From Flavobacteriales bacterium (lineage in GTDB: Bacteria; Bacteroidota; Bacteroidia; Flavobacteriales_F; PHOS-HE28), in contig JADLAI010000012.1 of the NCBI GenBank assembly GCA_020848295.1, positions 1 through 52,176 of the forward strand: 52,176 nucleotides of DNA, written 5' to 3'. The notes beneath the pieces were generated by a model. It searched no databases. It was given only the letters and a program-made list of their open reading frames with translations, and was not told the origin of the DNA. The position numbers were made by a program, and so were the translations under genes. How positions within the stretch are numbered: position 1 is the stretch's first letter; every line of letters begins with the position of its first letter. Shown here piece after piece: positions 8,856 through 18,417 of this stretch.

Positions 8856-8951
8856 ACGCCCTTGCAGTTGACCATTCGTTAAGACAAGGTATCCAGCCAA
8901 TTCCCGTGCCGTACATGGGTCGCCAGCCCTGTGGCCGTCGTTCGTCGGCGG

Positions 8952-9578
8952 TCATTGCGGAAAAGTGAGCGGGTTCCGATCGTTGTACAAACGCAGGAAC
9001 CGGAAAAGGGCCTCCGTACTGTTCCGCTGCTTTTTCGACAAGGCGCGAAACTCCTCTGAAAGCACCCGGTCGTGCTGCAGGGCTTCATCCATGCCGCTCG
9101 CGTTGAAGGGCAGGATACCTCCGGTACGCATATCGAGCAGTTGCTGCACCAGTACCGTGCGGGTGACCCCACCCATGGGGTAGCCGTACATGTACGGGTC
9201 CCAGTCGCGATAGGTCTGCTCCACCACCAGGTGGCACAACATGCCCATGAGGCCGATACGGAAGAAGCCGGTCTCCGCCCCGATGTACACCACATCGTTC
9301 TGGCAGAAGCCCCAGACGGATCGGAGGTCGATCTGCTGCTGGGCACTGGTGTCGGGTATCCAGAATAGTTTCCCGGAAACACGGCGTAGATCGCTGACCG
9401 GAAGGCCTTGTGCATCGCGCACCCGCGCCAACGGAATGGCGGGGGCATTGTTCCTGAAGTCCTGGAGATCCAAGTACAGGCCATCGTGCAGATCCATGCC
9501 TGCGAAGTAGTCCGCACGTTCCTGTGCCTGCATCCTTTCAGATGCCAATAGGATGAACGCGCAGACCAGGACCCGCAT
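8952..9578 (-). CDS. Secreted protein of unknown function
   Basis: 208 aa with a probable signal peptide (RVLVCAFILLASERMQA, cleavage near QERADYF). The body is soluble and mixed alpha/beta; noticeable stretches are DLHDGLYLDLQDFRNN, VSGKLFWIPD, GFFRIGLMGMLCHLVVE and a charged C-terminal helix (EEFRALSKKQRNSTEALFRF). No catalytic motif or known domain was recognised. Its start codon overlaps the stop of the upstream alpha/beta hydrolase by one base, so it is the last gene of the pdxJ-hydrolase operon. It may be a lineage-specific periplasmic protein. Confidence 0.7.
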   Translation of the reverse strand: MRVLVCAFILLASERMQAQERADYFAGMDLHDGLYLDLQDFRNNAPAIPLARVRDAQGLPVSDLRRVSGKLFWIPDTSAQQQIDLRSVWGFCQNDVVYIGAETGFFRIGLMGMLCHLVVEQTYRDWDPYMYGYPMGGVTRTVLVQQLLDMRTGGILPFNASGMDEALQHDRVLSEEFRALSKKQRNSTEALFRFLRLYNDRNPLTFPQ

Positions 9579-10375
9579 CAGGTCGCTGCGCTTGCGCGGA
9601 TGATGGCGACCACCTCGTCCGGTGCCTGGGCATGTACCCAGTGTCCGGCGAAGGGCACGGTCTCCACCACGCTGTTCGGGAACTGTTCCTTGATCGCGGG
9701 TAGGTCCTCGCGTAGGATGTAGTCGCTTTGGCCACCGCGTATGAAGACCGTGGGCACACGCACCTTCTCCGGGCCGATGGCCGCCAGGATCGCGGGCAGT
9801 TCACGTTCCAGCAGGGTGGCATTCACGCGCCATCCCAGTTGATCCTCTGTATGCCAGTAGAGGTTCTTCATCAGGAACTGCACCACACCCGGCTCCTTCA
9901 CCAGGGTAGTGATGTGCGCCTCCACCTCCTTCCGTGTACGGCCGGGAGCGAGGTCGGCGGTACGCAGGGCCTCGATGATGTGCGCATGGTTGTTCTCGTG
10001 TTCACGTGGGCTTATGTCGACCACCACGAGTTTCCGAAGTAATTCGGGCCAACACTGTGCGAAGGTCATGGCGACCTTGCCCCCCATGCTATGCCCGACG
10101 AGCACCACATCGCGCAACCCCAGGCGTTGGAACAAGGCATGCACATCGTCGGCCATGATCGGGTACGAGATCGCATCGGTATGTGGCGAACGACCGTGAT
10201 CGCGCAGATCCACGAGGATCACGTCCAACGCCGGGATGGCCGTATCGGAGGGTTCTGCCAATTCGCGGCCTACCGACCCCCAGTTGTCGCTGGTGCCGAA
10301 AAGGCCGTGCAGGATCACCACGGGTGTGGCACCAACCCTACCGGAACGTCTGAAGAAGAGTTCGACGGCGCTCAT
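9578..10375 (-). CDS. Alpha/beta hydrolase (YbfF-type esterase)
   Basis: 265 aa without a signal peptide, so probably cytoplasmic. The fold is clear: oxyanion-hole motif [13 protein letters not shown] near residue 20, DLRDHGRS, the nucleophile elbow GHSMGG (Ser about 96), an acid residue in the [10 protein letters not shown] region, and the catalytic His in FAGHWVHA near the C-terminus. The closest remembered family is the YbfF/acyl-CoA-esterase-like group. The start overlaps the end of pdxJ by four bases (ATGA), implying translational coupling. A housekeeping thioesterase or carboxylesterase role is likely; the substrate is unknown. Confidence 0.85.
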   Translation of the reverse strand: MSAVELFFRRSGRVGATPVVILHGLFGTSDNWGSVGRELAEPSDTAIPALDVILVDLRDHGRSPHTDAISYPIMADDVHALFQRLGLRDVVLVGHSMGGKVAMTFAQCWPELLRKLVVVDISPREHENNHAHIIEALRTADLAPGRTRKEVEAHITTLVKEPGVVQFLMKNLYWHTEDQLGWRVNATLLERELPAILAAIGPEKVRVPTVFIRGGQSDYILREDLPAIKEQFPNSVVETVPFAGHWVHAQAPDEVVAIIRASAAT

Positions 10376-11085
10376 CGCAGTTCCCGGAGGTAGAGCTGCA
10401 CGGTGTTCTCCATGCCGTAGCGGAGCGCATCACACACCAAGGCATGGCCGATCGAGACCTCCAGCAGGCCAGGCACGTTCGCTTTGAAATAAGCCAGGTT
10501 GGCCAGGTCCAGGTCGTGTCCGGCGTTTAGGCCCAGGCCCGATCGCTGTGCATGCTCGCCCGCGAGCACGAAGGGTGCCAATGCCGCCTCCCTCCCACCA
10601 TGGAAGCCCGCCGCGTAGGGTTCGGTGTAAAGTTCGATGCGGTCGGTGCCGGTCTCGGCGGCCAGGGCGATCAGTTCGGTATCGGTACCCATGAAGATCG
10701 AGGTGCGGATCCCGGCGGCCTTGAAGCGCGCGACCACCTGCTTGAGCGTGCCGAGGTGCGTGCGGGTATCCCACCCCGCATTGCTCGTGAGCACACCGGG
10801 CGGATCGGGCACCAGGGTGACCTGTGTCGGACGCACTTCGAGCACCAGCGCGATGAAGTCCTCGGAGGGATGGCCTTCGATATTGAACTCGGTGGTGAGC
10901 ACCGCGCGCAACGACCGCACATCGGCCCGGCGGATATGGCGTTCATCGGGCCGGGGATGCACGGTGATGCCCTGTGCCCCGGAACGCTCGATGTCCTGCG
11001 CCCAGCGCACCACATCGGGGTTGTTCCCGCCTCGCGCATTGCGCAGCGTGGCCAGCTTATTGATATTCACGCTCAACCGCGTCAT
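10372..11085 (-). CDS. pdxJ: Pyridoxine 5'-phosphate synthase
   Basis: 237 aa, the usual length of PdxJ, which condenses 1-deoxy-D-xylulose 5-phosphate with 3-amino-2-oxopropyl phosphate in the DXP-dependent vitamin B6 pathway. TIM-barrel signature motifs are present: [72 protein letters not shown] and [14 protein letters not shown]. The frame is open further upstream, but the ATG at 11085 matches the family N-terminus; the upstream extension overlaps the divergent CBS gene and has no family similarity. It is followed by a hydrolase gene with a 4-bp overlap. Confidence 0.96.
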   Translation of the reverse strand: MTRLSVNINKLATLRNARGGNNPDVVRWAQDIERSGAQGITVHPRPDERHIRRADVRSLRAVLTTEFNIEGHPSEDFIALVLEVRPTQVTLVPDPPGVLTSNAGWDTRTHLGTLKQVVARFKAAGIRTSIFMGTDTELIALAAETGTDRIELYTEPYAAGFHGGREAALAPFVLAGEHAQRSGLGLNAGHDLDLANLAYFKANVPGLLEVSIGHALVCDALRYGMENTVQLYLRELR

Positions 11086-11123
11086 CGCTATCCACTTACT
11101 TTGTTCCACCCGCCGTGGGTGGC

Positions 11124-11131
11124 CAAAAGTA
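11124..11131 (-). promoter_or_regulatory. Candidate -7 box TACTTTTG for pdxJ
   Basis: Within the 76-bp divergent gap between pdxJ and the CBS gene, the minus strand carries TACTTTTG (11131 to 11124), an exact TAnnTTTG match, 38 bases before the pdxJ ATG. On the plus strand TTACTTTG (11096-11103) is a near match that could serve the opposite direction. Confidence 0.4.
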
Positions 11132-11161
11132 AGGCCATGGGTGCGGGGCACGGGAAGCCAC

Positions 11162-11824
11162 ATGCACGCCATCGACCTCATCACCACCGACATCCCACCG
11201 CTGCGGCCGCAGGATGACGTATCGCGCGCCCTGGACTGGCTGGAGGAGTTCAAGGTGGGCCACCTGCCCGTGGTGGAGGGCGGACGCCTGGTAGGCATGG
11301 TGCGCGAGCAGGATGTGGTGGACCGCAACGATGTACACGGCACGGTGAGCGGTGTGATGGACCAGGTGGAGATCCCCTTCATCCGAGGGAACCAGCACAT
11401 CTATGACGTGATGCGCCTATTCACCGAGCGTGGCCTCACCGTGGTGCCGGTGCTCGACGAGATGGGGCGTTACCTGGGAGCGATCACCGAGCATGAGGCC
11501 CTGCGTCGGCTGGCGGAAGTGGCCAACATCCACGAACCGGGCAGCATCGTGGTGCTGGAGATGAACCAGATCGATTACAGCCTGCACCAGATCGCACGGA
11601 TCGTTGAAGGGAACGACGGCAAGATCCTCAGCGTCTACAGCCACCTCCTCCCCGATAGCACCCGGCTGGAGGTGACCCTGAAGATCAACCGGGAGGACAT
11701 CAGCGACATCCTGCAGAGCTTCGAGCGGTACGAGATCATGGTGAAGACCACCTACCAGGGATCCCGGTTCCATGATGACCTGCGCGGACGTTATGATGAG
11801 CTGATGCGCTTCATCAACCTGTGA
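11162..11824 (+). CDS. CBS-domain protein, AcuB-like
   Basis: 220 aa, started at the ATG at 11162 because the [14 protein letters not shown] beginning is that of paired CBS proteins. Two CBS motifs span about residues 1-60 ([20 protein letters not shown]) and 65-125 ([21 protein letters not shown]). A C-terminal ACT-like region follows ([40 protein letters not shown]). CBS pairs usually bind adenosine nucleotides and act as energy sensors; the partner is not apparent. It is divergent from pdxJ and stands first in the plus-strand envelope gene run, 9 bp ahead of an Omp85-family gene. Confidence 0.85.
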   Translation: MHAIDLITTDIPPLRPQDDVSRALDWLEEFKVGHLPVVEGGRLVGMVREQDVVDRNDVHGTVSGVMDQVEIPFIRGNQHIYDVMRLFTERGLTVVPVLDEMGRYLGAITEHEALRRLAEVANIHEPGSIVVLEMNQIDYSLHQIARIVEGNDGKILSVYSHLLPDSTRLEVTLKINREDISDILQSFERYEIMVKTTYQGSRFHDDLRGRYDELMRFINL

Positions 11825-11833
11825 TCAGCCGGC

Positions 11834-13231
11834 ATGCGCCGCGCCCTGTCCCTATTCCTGCTCCTGCACCTGGCGGGGTCGGCCATGGCGCAGACCGCTC
11901 CGGCAGCTGCAGCCGACGTGCGCGTGATGGGGATCACGCTCAGTGGGAACAGGACCACCAAGGCCCGGATCATCCTGCGCGAGATGGTGGTGAACGAGGG
12001 GGACACGCTGGCCCATGAGGGTCTGTACCAACGCCTGGAGCGGAGTCGGCAGAACCTGATGAACACGGGACTCTTCAACACCGTGTCCGTACTACCACTG
12101 TACCTGGACCAGCGCCATGTGATGGTGGAGGTAACGGTGAACGAGCGTTGGTACCTCTGGCCCGCGATCATCTTCGACCTGGCGGATCCCAACTTCAATA
12201 CGTGGTGGCTCACGCGCGACCTGGACCGGGTGAACTACGGCCTGTACCTGTACCGCTACAACCTGCGGGGCCGGAACGAGACCGGCTACATCAAGGCGCA
12301 GTTCGGTTACACGCGCGAGTTCGCTTTCCGTTACAAGGTCCCCAACCTCACCCGTGACCAACGCTGGGGCATCAGTGCGGGCATGAGCTACGAGGAGCAG
12401 AGCGAGATCACCACGGGAACGGTGGACAACCTGCGGAACCTGGTACGCTACCCCTTCGGCAGCAATCGTGACCAGTGGAATGCCGATGTGGAGGTGACAC
12501 TGCGCCGCAACCACGACATCAGGCACATCGCACGCCTGCGATACACCCAGGCCGAGGTGAGGGACACGATCATTCACAGCGCGGTCGATTATTTCGAAGG
12601 ACCGGCCACCGCCACGCGCTTCCTCGCCCTGGGTTACTCCTTCGTTTGGGATCGGCGCGACTCCCGCGCCTTCCCGCGCAGGGGCCACTTCCAGGAGTTG
12701 CGCATCGACCGCCTCGGCCTGGGGATCATGGACCTGTCCGCACCGGGGATCACCACGATGTACGCCACCACAAAACGCTGGGTACACCTGCACGCGAAGT
12801 GGACCCTCGGGCTCTCGGCACGTGGCAAATACACCTTCGGTATGCCACCCTATTTCGTGCAGGAGGGGCTGGGCTATGGGAATTTCGTACGTGGCTATGA
12901 GTACAGGATCATCGATGGGGAGCACTTCGCATTGGGCAAGGCCAACCTCATCCTCCAACTGGTCAAGCCCCGTACCTATCGCGTGGAGCACATCCCGATC
13001 GAAGCCTTCCGCACGTTCTACTTCGCCCTGTATCTGAACCTGTACAGCGATCTGGGTCGGGTCTGGGACAGCCGATATGCAGCGTTGAACCCCTTATCCA
13101 ACCGCTGGATCAACGGGAACGGCCTGGGGCTGGACCTTGTGACGAGCTACGATCAGGTACTGCGTGCGGAGTACTCGGTGAACAGCCAGGGCGACCACGG
13201 TTTCTTCCTACATTTCACACAACCTTTCTGA
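11834..13231 (+). CDS. Short Omp85-family outer-membrane protein (one POTRA)
   Basis: 465 aa with a signal peptide ending AMAQ. Residues about 27-105 form a single POTRA domain (VRVMGITLSGNRTTKARIIL, LERSRQNLMNTGLFNTVSV, VMVEVTVNERW); the remainder is a 16-strand-type barrel with the family hallmarks YSFVWDRRDSRAFPRRGHF, GLGYGNFVRGYEYRIIDG and a C-terminal aromatic (FFLHFTQPF). It is clearly distinct from the five-POTRA BamA encoded 2.6 kb downstream. Short Omp85 proteins of Bacteroidota may help assemble or export particular envelope proteins; the exact role is unknown. It is 2 codons upstream of nadK and in the same transcription run. Confidence 0.85.
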   Translation: MRRALSLFLLLHLAGSAMAQTAPAAAADVRVMGITLSGNRTTKARIILREMVVNEGDTLAHEGLYQRLERSRQNLMNTGLFNTVSVLPLYLDQRHVMVEVTVNERWYLWPAIIFDLADPNFNTWWLTRDLDRVNYGLYLYRYNLRGRNETGYIKAQFGYTREFAFRYKVPNLTRDQRWGISAGMSYEEQSEITTGTVDNLRNLVRYPFGSNRDQWNADVEVTLRRNHDIRHIARLRYTQAEVRDTIIHSAVDYFEGPATATRFLALGYSFVWDRRDSRAFPRRGHFQELRIDRLGLGIMDLSAPGITTMYATTKRWVHLHAKWTLGLSARGKYTFGMPPYFVQEGLGYGNFVRGYEYRIIDGEHFALGKANLILQLVKPRTYRVEHIPIEAFRTFYFALYLNLYSDLGRVWDSRYAALNPLSNRWINGNGLGLDLVTSYDQVLRAEYSVNSQGDHGFFLHFTQPF

Positions 13232-13234
13232 ACG

Positions 13235-14125
13235 ATGCGTATCGGCGTGAATGGGCGGGCGATGGAAACCGACAGTGCGCCACTGGTGATGGGGACCATT
13301 GAACGCATGGTGGCTCACGGCATGGAACCGCTGCTCTCTCCATCCCTGGCCGGTTGGATGAGCGAAGTGGGCATGACACATGCCTGGCCCGTGGTACGGA
13401 CAGAGGATCTTCGCACCGCAGGCATCGATCTGTGCATCGGCCTGGGTGGTGATGGCACCTTGCTGGACACGGTGGCCTGGGTGGGCCGCACGGAGCTCCC
13501 CATCCTTGGGATCAATCTGGGGCGTTTGGGATTCCTGAGCAACGTGCGCTTGGATGGGGTGGAATTCGCACTGGCCTCGATCAAGGCAGGGCGCTACTTC
13601 CTTCAGGGCCGATCCCTGCTGGAAGTGACCGACCATCAGACCGCACTGGGGGCGTTGAACTTCGCACTGAATGAGGTGAGCATCCAGAAGCGGGAGAGCA
13701 GCAGCATGATCGCCATCCATGTCCATCTTGGCGCCGAATACTTGAACACCTACTGGGCGGATGGCCTCATCGTGGCCACACCCACGGGATCAACGGCCTA
13801 TTCCCTGAGCTGCGGTGGCCCCATCCTCCATCCCACGGCCGATGTGATGGTGATCAATCCGATCTGCCCACACAACTTGAACGTGCGGCCCTTCGTGGTC
13901 CCGGACCGGTACACCATCACCCTGCAACTCGAAGCGCGTTCGGACCGCTGCCTCATGAACCTGGACTCGCGCAACTTGAACATCGACGGCCAGAGCCGGA
14001 TCACCATACGGCGAGCGGATTTCACGGCGAAAATGGTCCAGCTCGAGAACACCGACTTCCTCGACACCCTCCGCACCAAGCTCAGCTGGGGGCTGGATGT
14101 GCGATCAAGTCCTCCGAAGGACTGA
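13235..14125 (+). CDS. nadK: NAD kinase
   Basis: 296 aa; phosphorylates NAD to NADP in the cytoplasm. Family motifs are intact: LGGDGTLLDTV (GGDGT at residues 71-75, catalytic Asp73), ILGINLGRLGFL, NEVSI (Asn146-Glu147, substrate contact) and DGLIVATPTGSTAYSLSCGG. Length and order are normal for bacterial PpnK. It starts 3 bp after the Omp85 gene and is followed by the DUF6089 gene, a placement seen in Bacteroidota where nadK leads the uppS-bamA cluster. Confidence 0.97.
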   Translation: MRIGVNGRAMETDSAPLVMGTIERMVAHGMEPLLSPSLAGWMSEVGMTHAWPVVRTEDLRTAGIDLCIGLGGDGTLLDTVAWVGRTELPILGINLGRLGFLSNVRLDGVEFALASIKAGRYFLQGRSLLEVTDHQTALGALNFALNEVSIQKRESSSMIAIHVHLGAEYLNTYWADGLIVATPTGSTAYSLSCGGPILHPTADVMVINPICPHNLNVRPFVVPDRYTITLQLEARSDRCLMNLDSRNLNIDGQSRITIRRADFTAKMVQLENTDFLDTLRTKLSWGLDVRSSPPKD

Positions 14126-14185
14126 ATTACCTTCGCACGCGCCACGCCCATGTACCAAAGCCCGGCCCCGCGCGTTCCTCCTCGG

Positions 14186-15034
14186 ATGTTCCGTTCCGTC
14201 CTCCTGGCCTTCGCGTGCTGTGCATCGTTCGCCCTGCGGGCCCAGGTGAGCGAATTGGGCCTCACGGTGGGAGGCACCTACTACATCGGTGACCTGAACC
14301 CCTACCGGCATTACCCGAAGGACACCAAGTTGGCTTACGGGGTATTGTACCGCTACAACTTCAGCGACCGGTATGCCCTACGGTTACAGGCCCTTACCGG
14401 CACCCTGCAGGCCTACGACGACCATTCCACGGACTCGTTGCAATTGATGCGGAACCTGCACTTCAGGGCGCGTTTGATCGAGATGTCGGCACTGTTCGAG
14501 GTGAACTTCAGGAAATACCGCAGCAAGGACAAGGACAGCAGGAAGTGGACCCCCTTCGTGTTCGCAGGACTGGCCTACTACCGCGCATCGCCCCAGGCCG
14601 AGTTGAACGGGGAATGGTACGCCCTGCAACCGTTGGGCACCGAAGGCCAGGGCACCACGGCACAACCGGGATCGGACGTCTATACGGTGGACAACGTGAG
14701 CATCCCCTTCGGTGCGGGATTCAAATGGAACGTGGGGCGCCTGGACTTCCAGGTGGAATGGGGCCTTCGACGCACCTACACCGACTACCTCGACGACGTG
14801 AGCGGCACGTACGTGGACCGCGACCTGTTGGCCTTTGAGAACGGCCCCCTGGCCGCCACCCTGGCCGACCCCGGCACCTTGGCCCAGGCCCCGGTATACC
14901 CCAACACGGGTCGGGCCCGCGGCGATGCCGACACCCGCGACTGGTACCAGTACACCGGCTTCTCCGTCACCTACATCATCTCGCGCTTCTCCGATTGCGA
15001 GGAGCAGTACAACTGGATGCGCAAGCGGCGCTGA
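14186..15034 (+). CDS. DUF6089 outer-membrane-type beta-barrel protein
   Basis: 282 aa from the ATG at 14186, which opens into a signal peptide (MFRSVLLAFACCASFALRAQ); an earlier ATG at 14150 would add 12 Pro/Arg-rich residues. Features are SELGLTVGGTYYIGDLNP, a YRYNFSDRYALRLQ strand, WTPFVFAGLAYYRASPQAE and VSIPFGAGFKWNVG, consistent with a small porin-like barrel. DUF6089 proteins are commonly found between nadK and uppS/bamA in Bacteroidota, as here, and are presumed to take part in envelope biogenesis, though the function is not established. The C-terminus (DCEEQYNWMRKRR) is polar rather than the usual barrel-terminating aromatic. Confidence 0.85.
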   Translation: MFRSVLLAFACCASFALRAQVSELGLTVGGTYYIGDLNPYRHYPKDTKLAYGVLYRYNFSDRYALRLQALTGTLQAYDDHSTDSLQLMRNLHFRARLIEMSALFEVNFRKYRSKDKDSRKWTPFVFAGLAYYRASPQAELNGEWYALQPLGTEGQGTTAQPGSDVYTVDNVSIPFGAGFKWNVGRLDFQVEWGLRRTYTDYLDDVSGTYVDRDLLAFENGPLAATLADPGTLAQAPVYPNTGRARGDADTRDWYQYTGFSVTYIISRFSDCEEQYNWMRKRR

Positions 15035-15066
15035 TCCAAGCCTTTTAGCGAACTTCGCACCCCGTT

Positions 15067-15837
15067 TTGCAAACCTCCGAGGACAAGACCGAAGCGCTGA
15101 AGCAGCGCATCGACCCCGAACGGGTCCCCCGGCACATCGCCATCATCATGGATGGCAACGGCCGCTGGGCCGAGCGTCAGGGCGAGCACCGCGTGGTCGG
15201 GCATGCCAATGGGGTGCGCTCGGTGCGCGAGGCCCTTGTGGCCTGCCGGGAGATCGGGGTGGGATACCTGACCCTCTATGCCTTCAGCACCGAGAATTGG
15301 AAGCGCCCGAAAGCCGAGGTGGACGCACTGATGGACCTGTTGGTGAGGACCGTGGTGGGTGAACTGGAGGAACTGAATGCCAATGGGGTACGGCTGCACA
15401 CCATCGGCGATACGGCCTCGTTGCCCGAAGGCTGCCGGAACACCTTGATGGAGGCCATCGCCGCCACGGCCAAGAACGACCGGATCACCATCACCCTGGC
15501 CCTGAGCTACAGCGCTCGTTGGGAACTGGTCCACATGGCCCGCACCATCGCCCAAGAAGCGAAAGCAGGGACCCTCGACCCCGAGGGGATCACTGATGCC
15601 ACCGTGGCCGCCAGGCTGAGCACGGTGGGCCTGCCCGATCCGGAATTGCTGATCCGCACCAGTGGCGAACAACGGGTGAGCAACTTCCTGCTCTGGCAGA
15701 TCGCTTATACCGAACTCTGGTTCACCCCGGTGCTCTGGCCGGATTTCCGCAAAGCGCACCTGTACGAGGCCGTGCTCGACTACCAGAACCGCGAGCGCCG
15801 CTTCGGATCGATCAGTGAACAAGTCACGCCGGGATGA
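15067..15837 (+). CDS. uppS: Isoprenyl transferase (undecaprenyl diphosphate synthase)
   Basis: 256 aa; makes the C55 lipid carrier used for peptidoglycan and O-antigen synthesis. Diagnostic motifs: HIAIIMDGNGRWA (catalytic Asp29), GHANGVRSVREAL, LTLYAFSTENWKRP, LALSYSARWEL, ELLIRTSGEQRVSNFLLWQ and FTPVLWPDFRK. The start is TTG at 15067; the only ATG nearby lies inside the catalytic motif, so an ATG start would remove essential residues. The gene's stop overlaps the start of bamA by four bases. A weak start next to a tightly coupled bamA may set relative expression. Confidence 0.95.
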   Translation: MQTSEDKTEALKQRIDPERVPRHIAIIMDGNGRWAERQGEHRVVGHANGVRSVREALVACREIGVGYLTLYAFSTENWKRPKAEVDALMDLLVRTVVGELEELNANGVRLHTIGDTASLPEGCRNTLMEAIAATAKNDRITITLALSYSARWELVHMARTIAQEAKAGTLDPEGITDATVAARLSTVGLPDPELLIRTSGEQRVSNFLLWQIAYTELWFTPVLWPDFRKAHLYEAVLDYQNRERRFGSISEQVTPG

Positions 15838-18377
15838 AGATGCGCACCCTCCTCACCCTGCTCATCGGCCTGTTGGCTGGTACGGCCATGGCGCAAACGG
15901 TACAACAGGCCGTGATGGACCCGGCAGTGCCGTTGGAGTATGAGATCGGCGGCATCACCGTGAGCGGTACCAGGACCACCGACCCCAACGCGGTGAAACT
16001 CTTCACCGGCCTGCAGGTGGGCGACAAGGTGACCATACCGGGCGAACGCATCAGCCGCGCGATCGAGAACCTGTGGGAACAGAAGCTCTTCACCGACATC
16101 AGCATCGAAGCGGCCGAGATCCGCGGCCGCACGATCTTCCTGCACATCATCGTCACGGAGAAACCCCGGCTCTCACGTTTCAAGTTCGAAGGGGTCACCA
16201 AGGGCGAAAGTGACAAGCTGCGCGACGAGATCCAACTCGTGCGCGGGCAACAGGTGAATGACGCGGTGGTGGCCAACACCCGCACGATGATCCGCAAGTA
16301 TTTCGTGGACAAGGGTTTCCTGCACACCACGGTCAACATCATCCAACGTGCGGATACGGCCCGCACGGCCCCGGAGAACAGCGACCTGCTCATCATCAGG
16401 GTGGAGAAGGGGTCGAAGGTGCGGATCAAGGATGTCACCTTCGAGGGGAACGAGCACATCAGCGACCGGCGACTGCGCCGGGCCATGAAGAAGACCAAAC
16501 GCAAGCGCTGGTACAATCCGTTCGGTGGCAGCAAATACATCAGCACCGATTACAAGGCGGACAAGAACGCCGTGATCGACCTGTACAACGAGAAGGGTTA
16601 CCGCAATGCCACCATCGTGAAGGACACGATCGGCGACTACAACAACAAGCGCATCCGCATCGGCATCACCGTGGACGAAGGGGCGGAGTTCCACTGGCGC
16701 AACGTCTCCATCACGGGCAACACCAAGCACAGCACGGATACGCTGCTCTCGATCCTGAACATCCGGAAGGGCGACGTGTACAACAAGAAGCTGCTGGACA
16801 GTCGCCTGTTCATGAACGCCAATGGGCGCGACATCACCTCGCTGTACATGGATGATGGCTACCTGAGCTTCTACCCCGATCCGGTGGAACTGCTGGTGGA
16901 GGGAGACAGCATCGACCTGGACCTGCGCATCCGCGAGGGGCGGCAGTTCCGGATCCGCAGCGTCCTGATCAAGGGGAACAGCAAGACCAACGAGCATGTG
17001 ATCCGACGGGAGATCCGCACCAAGCCGGGCCAGCTCTTCAACCGGAGCGATGTGATGCGCACCCAGCGGGAATTGAGCACCCTGGGCTACTTCAACCCGG
17101 AGACGCTCGGTGTGAACCCGATCCAGGACCCACGCACTGGCACGGTGGACCTGGAATACACCGTGGAGGAGAAGCCGAGCGATCGCCTGGAGCTGAGCGG
17201 TGGCTGGGGGGCAGGGCGTGTGGTGATGTCCCTGGGCGTCTCGTTCACGAACTTCAGCCTGCGCAACACCTTCAAGAAAGGGGCCTGGGCGCCCTTACCC
17301 TCCGGCGATGGCCAGACCCTGAACCTACGCGCACAGACCAACGGCCGTTACTTCCAAAGCTACAGCCTGAGCTTCGTGGAGCCCTGGCTCGGGGGCCGCA
17401 AGCCGAACTCGCTCAGCCTCTCGGTATACTACTCGGTCCAGTCCAACGGCGCCAGCCGATACATCGACACCGAGAATGGGCGCATCCGCAACCCGGCACA
17501 ACAATGGTTGGGGATCTGGGGGGCCACCGTGGGCCTGGGCAAACGGCTCACCTGGCCCGACGATTATTTCATCCTGCGGCAGAACCTGAGCTACCAGAAC
17601 TACGACCTGCGGAACTTCAGCAGTGGCGGTGTGGTCTTCGACTTCGTGAACGGGAACAGCAACGTACTGGCCTACCAGTTCCAGATCTCGCGCAACTCGG
17701 TGGATCAGCCCTTTTTCGCCCGCACCGGATCGGACATCAGCTTCAGCGTGAAGGCCACCCCACCCCTCTCGCTCTGGTTCCCCGGCGGTCGTGACTTCCG
17801 CCTACTTCCACCCGAGCAACGTTACCAGTGGGCCGAGTTCCACAAGTGGAAATTCACCACCCAGTGGTTCAACATGCTCACGCGCAGCAAGACCGGCCAC
17901 AACCTGGTGCTCATGGCGCGCGCGGGGTTCGGCTTCCTGGGCCGTTACAACGATGCGGTGGGCAACTCGCCTTTCGAGCGATTCTACCTCGGTGGGGCGG
18001 CCCTCACCGGTTTTCAGCTGGATGGCCGCGAAGTGGTGGGCCTGCGCGGCTACGACGACTTCTCCCTCTCGCCCAACACGGGCAACTTCGCCGTGGCCAA
18101 ATACACCGCCGAGCTCCGATTCCCGGTGTCGCTGAACCCCTCGGCCACCATCTACACCCTGGCCTTCGCACAGGCGGGCAATACCTGGAGTTCCTTCGAC
18201 ACCTTCTCCCCCTTCAAGCTCTACCGTTCGGCAGGGCTGGGTCTGCGCCTCTTCCTGCCCATGTTCGGCCCGATGGGCTTGGATTATGGCTGGCGGTTGG
18301 ACGACGTGCCCGGGCAGCCCAACATGGCCCGCAGTCAATTCCATTTCACGATCGGCATAGATCTTGGCGAACTGTGA
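15834..18377 (+). CDS. bamA: Outer membrane protein assembly factor BamA
   Basis: 847 aa, the core of the beta-barrel assembly machine. Signal peptide ends AMAQ. Five POTRA domains follow to about residue 440 (YEIGGITVSGTRTTD; LSRFKFEGVTKGE; VRIKDVTFEGNEHISDRRLR; FHWRNVSITGNTKHSTD; FRIRSVLIKGNSKTNEHVIR). The barrel starts near VEEKPSDRLELSGGWG and carries GFLGRYN, FERFYLGGAALTGF, the lid-lock type VVGLRGYDD and the closing GPMGLDYGW, ending FTIGIDLGEL. Basic insertions such as MKKTKRKRWYNPFGG are typical of Bacteroidota BamA. It is translationally coupled to uppS and followed by two OmpH/Skp-like genes, which supports an envelope-assembly operon. Confidence 0.96.
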   Translation: MKMRTLLTLLIGLLAGTAMAQTVQQAVMDPAVPLEYEIGGITVSGTRTTDPNAVKLFTGLQVGDKVTIPGERISRAIENLWEQKLFTDISIEAAEIRGRTIFLHIIVTEKPRLSRFKFEGVTKGESDKLRDEIQLVRGQQVNDAVVANTRTMIRKYFVDKGFLHTTVNIIQRADTARTAPENSDLLIIRVEKGSKVRIKDVTFEGNEHISDRRLRRAMKKTKRKRWYNPFGGSKYISTDYKADKNAVIDLYNEKGYRNATIVKDTIGDYNNKRIRIGITVDEGAEFHWRNVSITGNTKHSTDTLLSILNIRKGDVYNKKLLDSRLFMNANGRDITSLYMDDGYLSFYPDPVELLVEGDSIDLDLRIREGRQFRIRSVLIKGNSKTNEHVIRREIRTKPGQLFNRSDVMRTQRELSTLGYFNPETLGVNPIQDPRTGTVDLEYTVEEKPSDRLELSGGWGAGRVVMSLGVSFTNFSLRNTFKKGAWAPLPSGDGQTLNLRAQTNGRYFQSYSLSFVEPWLGGRKPNSLSLSVYYSVQSNGASRYIDTENGRIRNPAQQWLGIWGATVGLGKRLTWPDDYFILRQNLSYQNYDLRNFSSGGVVFDFVNGNSNVLAYQFQISRNSVDQPFFARTGSDISFSVKATPPLSLWFPGGRDFRLLPPEQRYQWAEFHKWKFTTQWFNMLTRSKTGHNLVLMARAGFGFLGRYNDAVGNSPFERFYLGGAALTGFQLDGREVVGLRGYDDFSLSPNTGNFAVAKYTAELRFPVSLNPSATIYTLAFAQAGNTWSSFDTFSPFKLYRSAGLGLRLFLPMFGPMGLDYGWRLDDVPGQPNMARSQFHFTIGIDLGEL

Positions 18378-18417
18378 CCAGTACCGTAACGGATCGCCTA
18401 TTTTCGACGGCTTCCGC

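Noticed and set aside
10637-11161. Upstream extension of the CBS gene
   Set aside because: The added 175 residues are antisense to pdxJ and show no CBS-family similarity; the ATG at 11162 gives the normal N-terminus.
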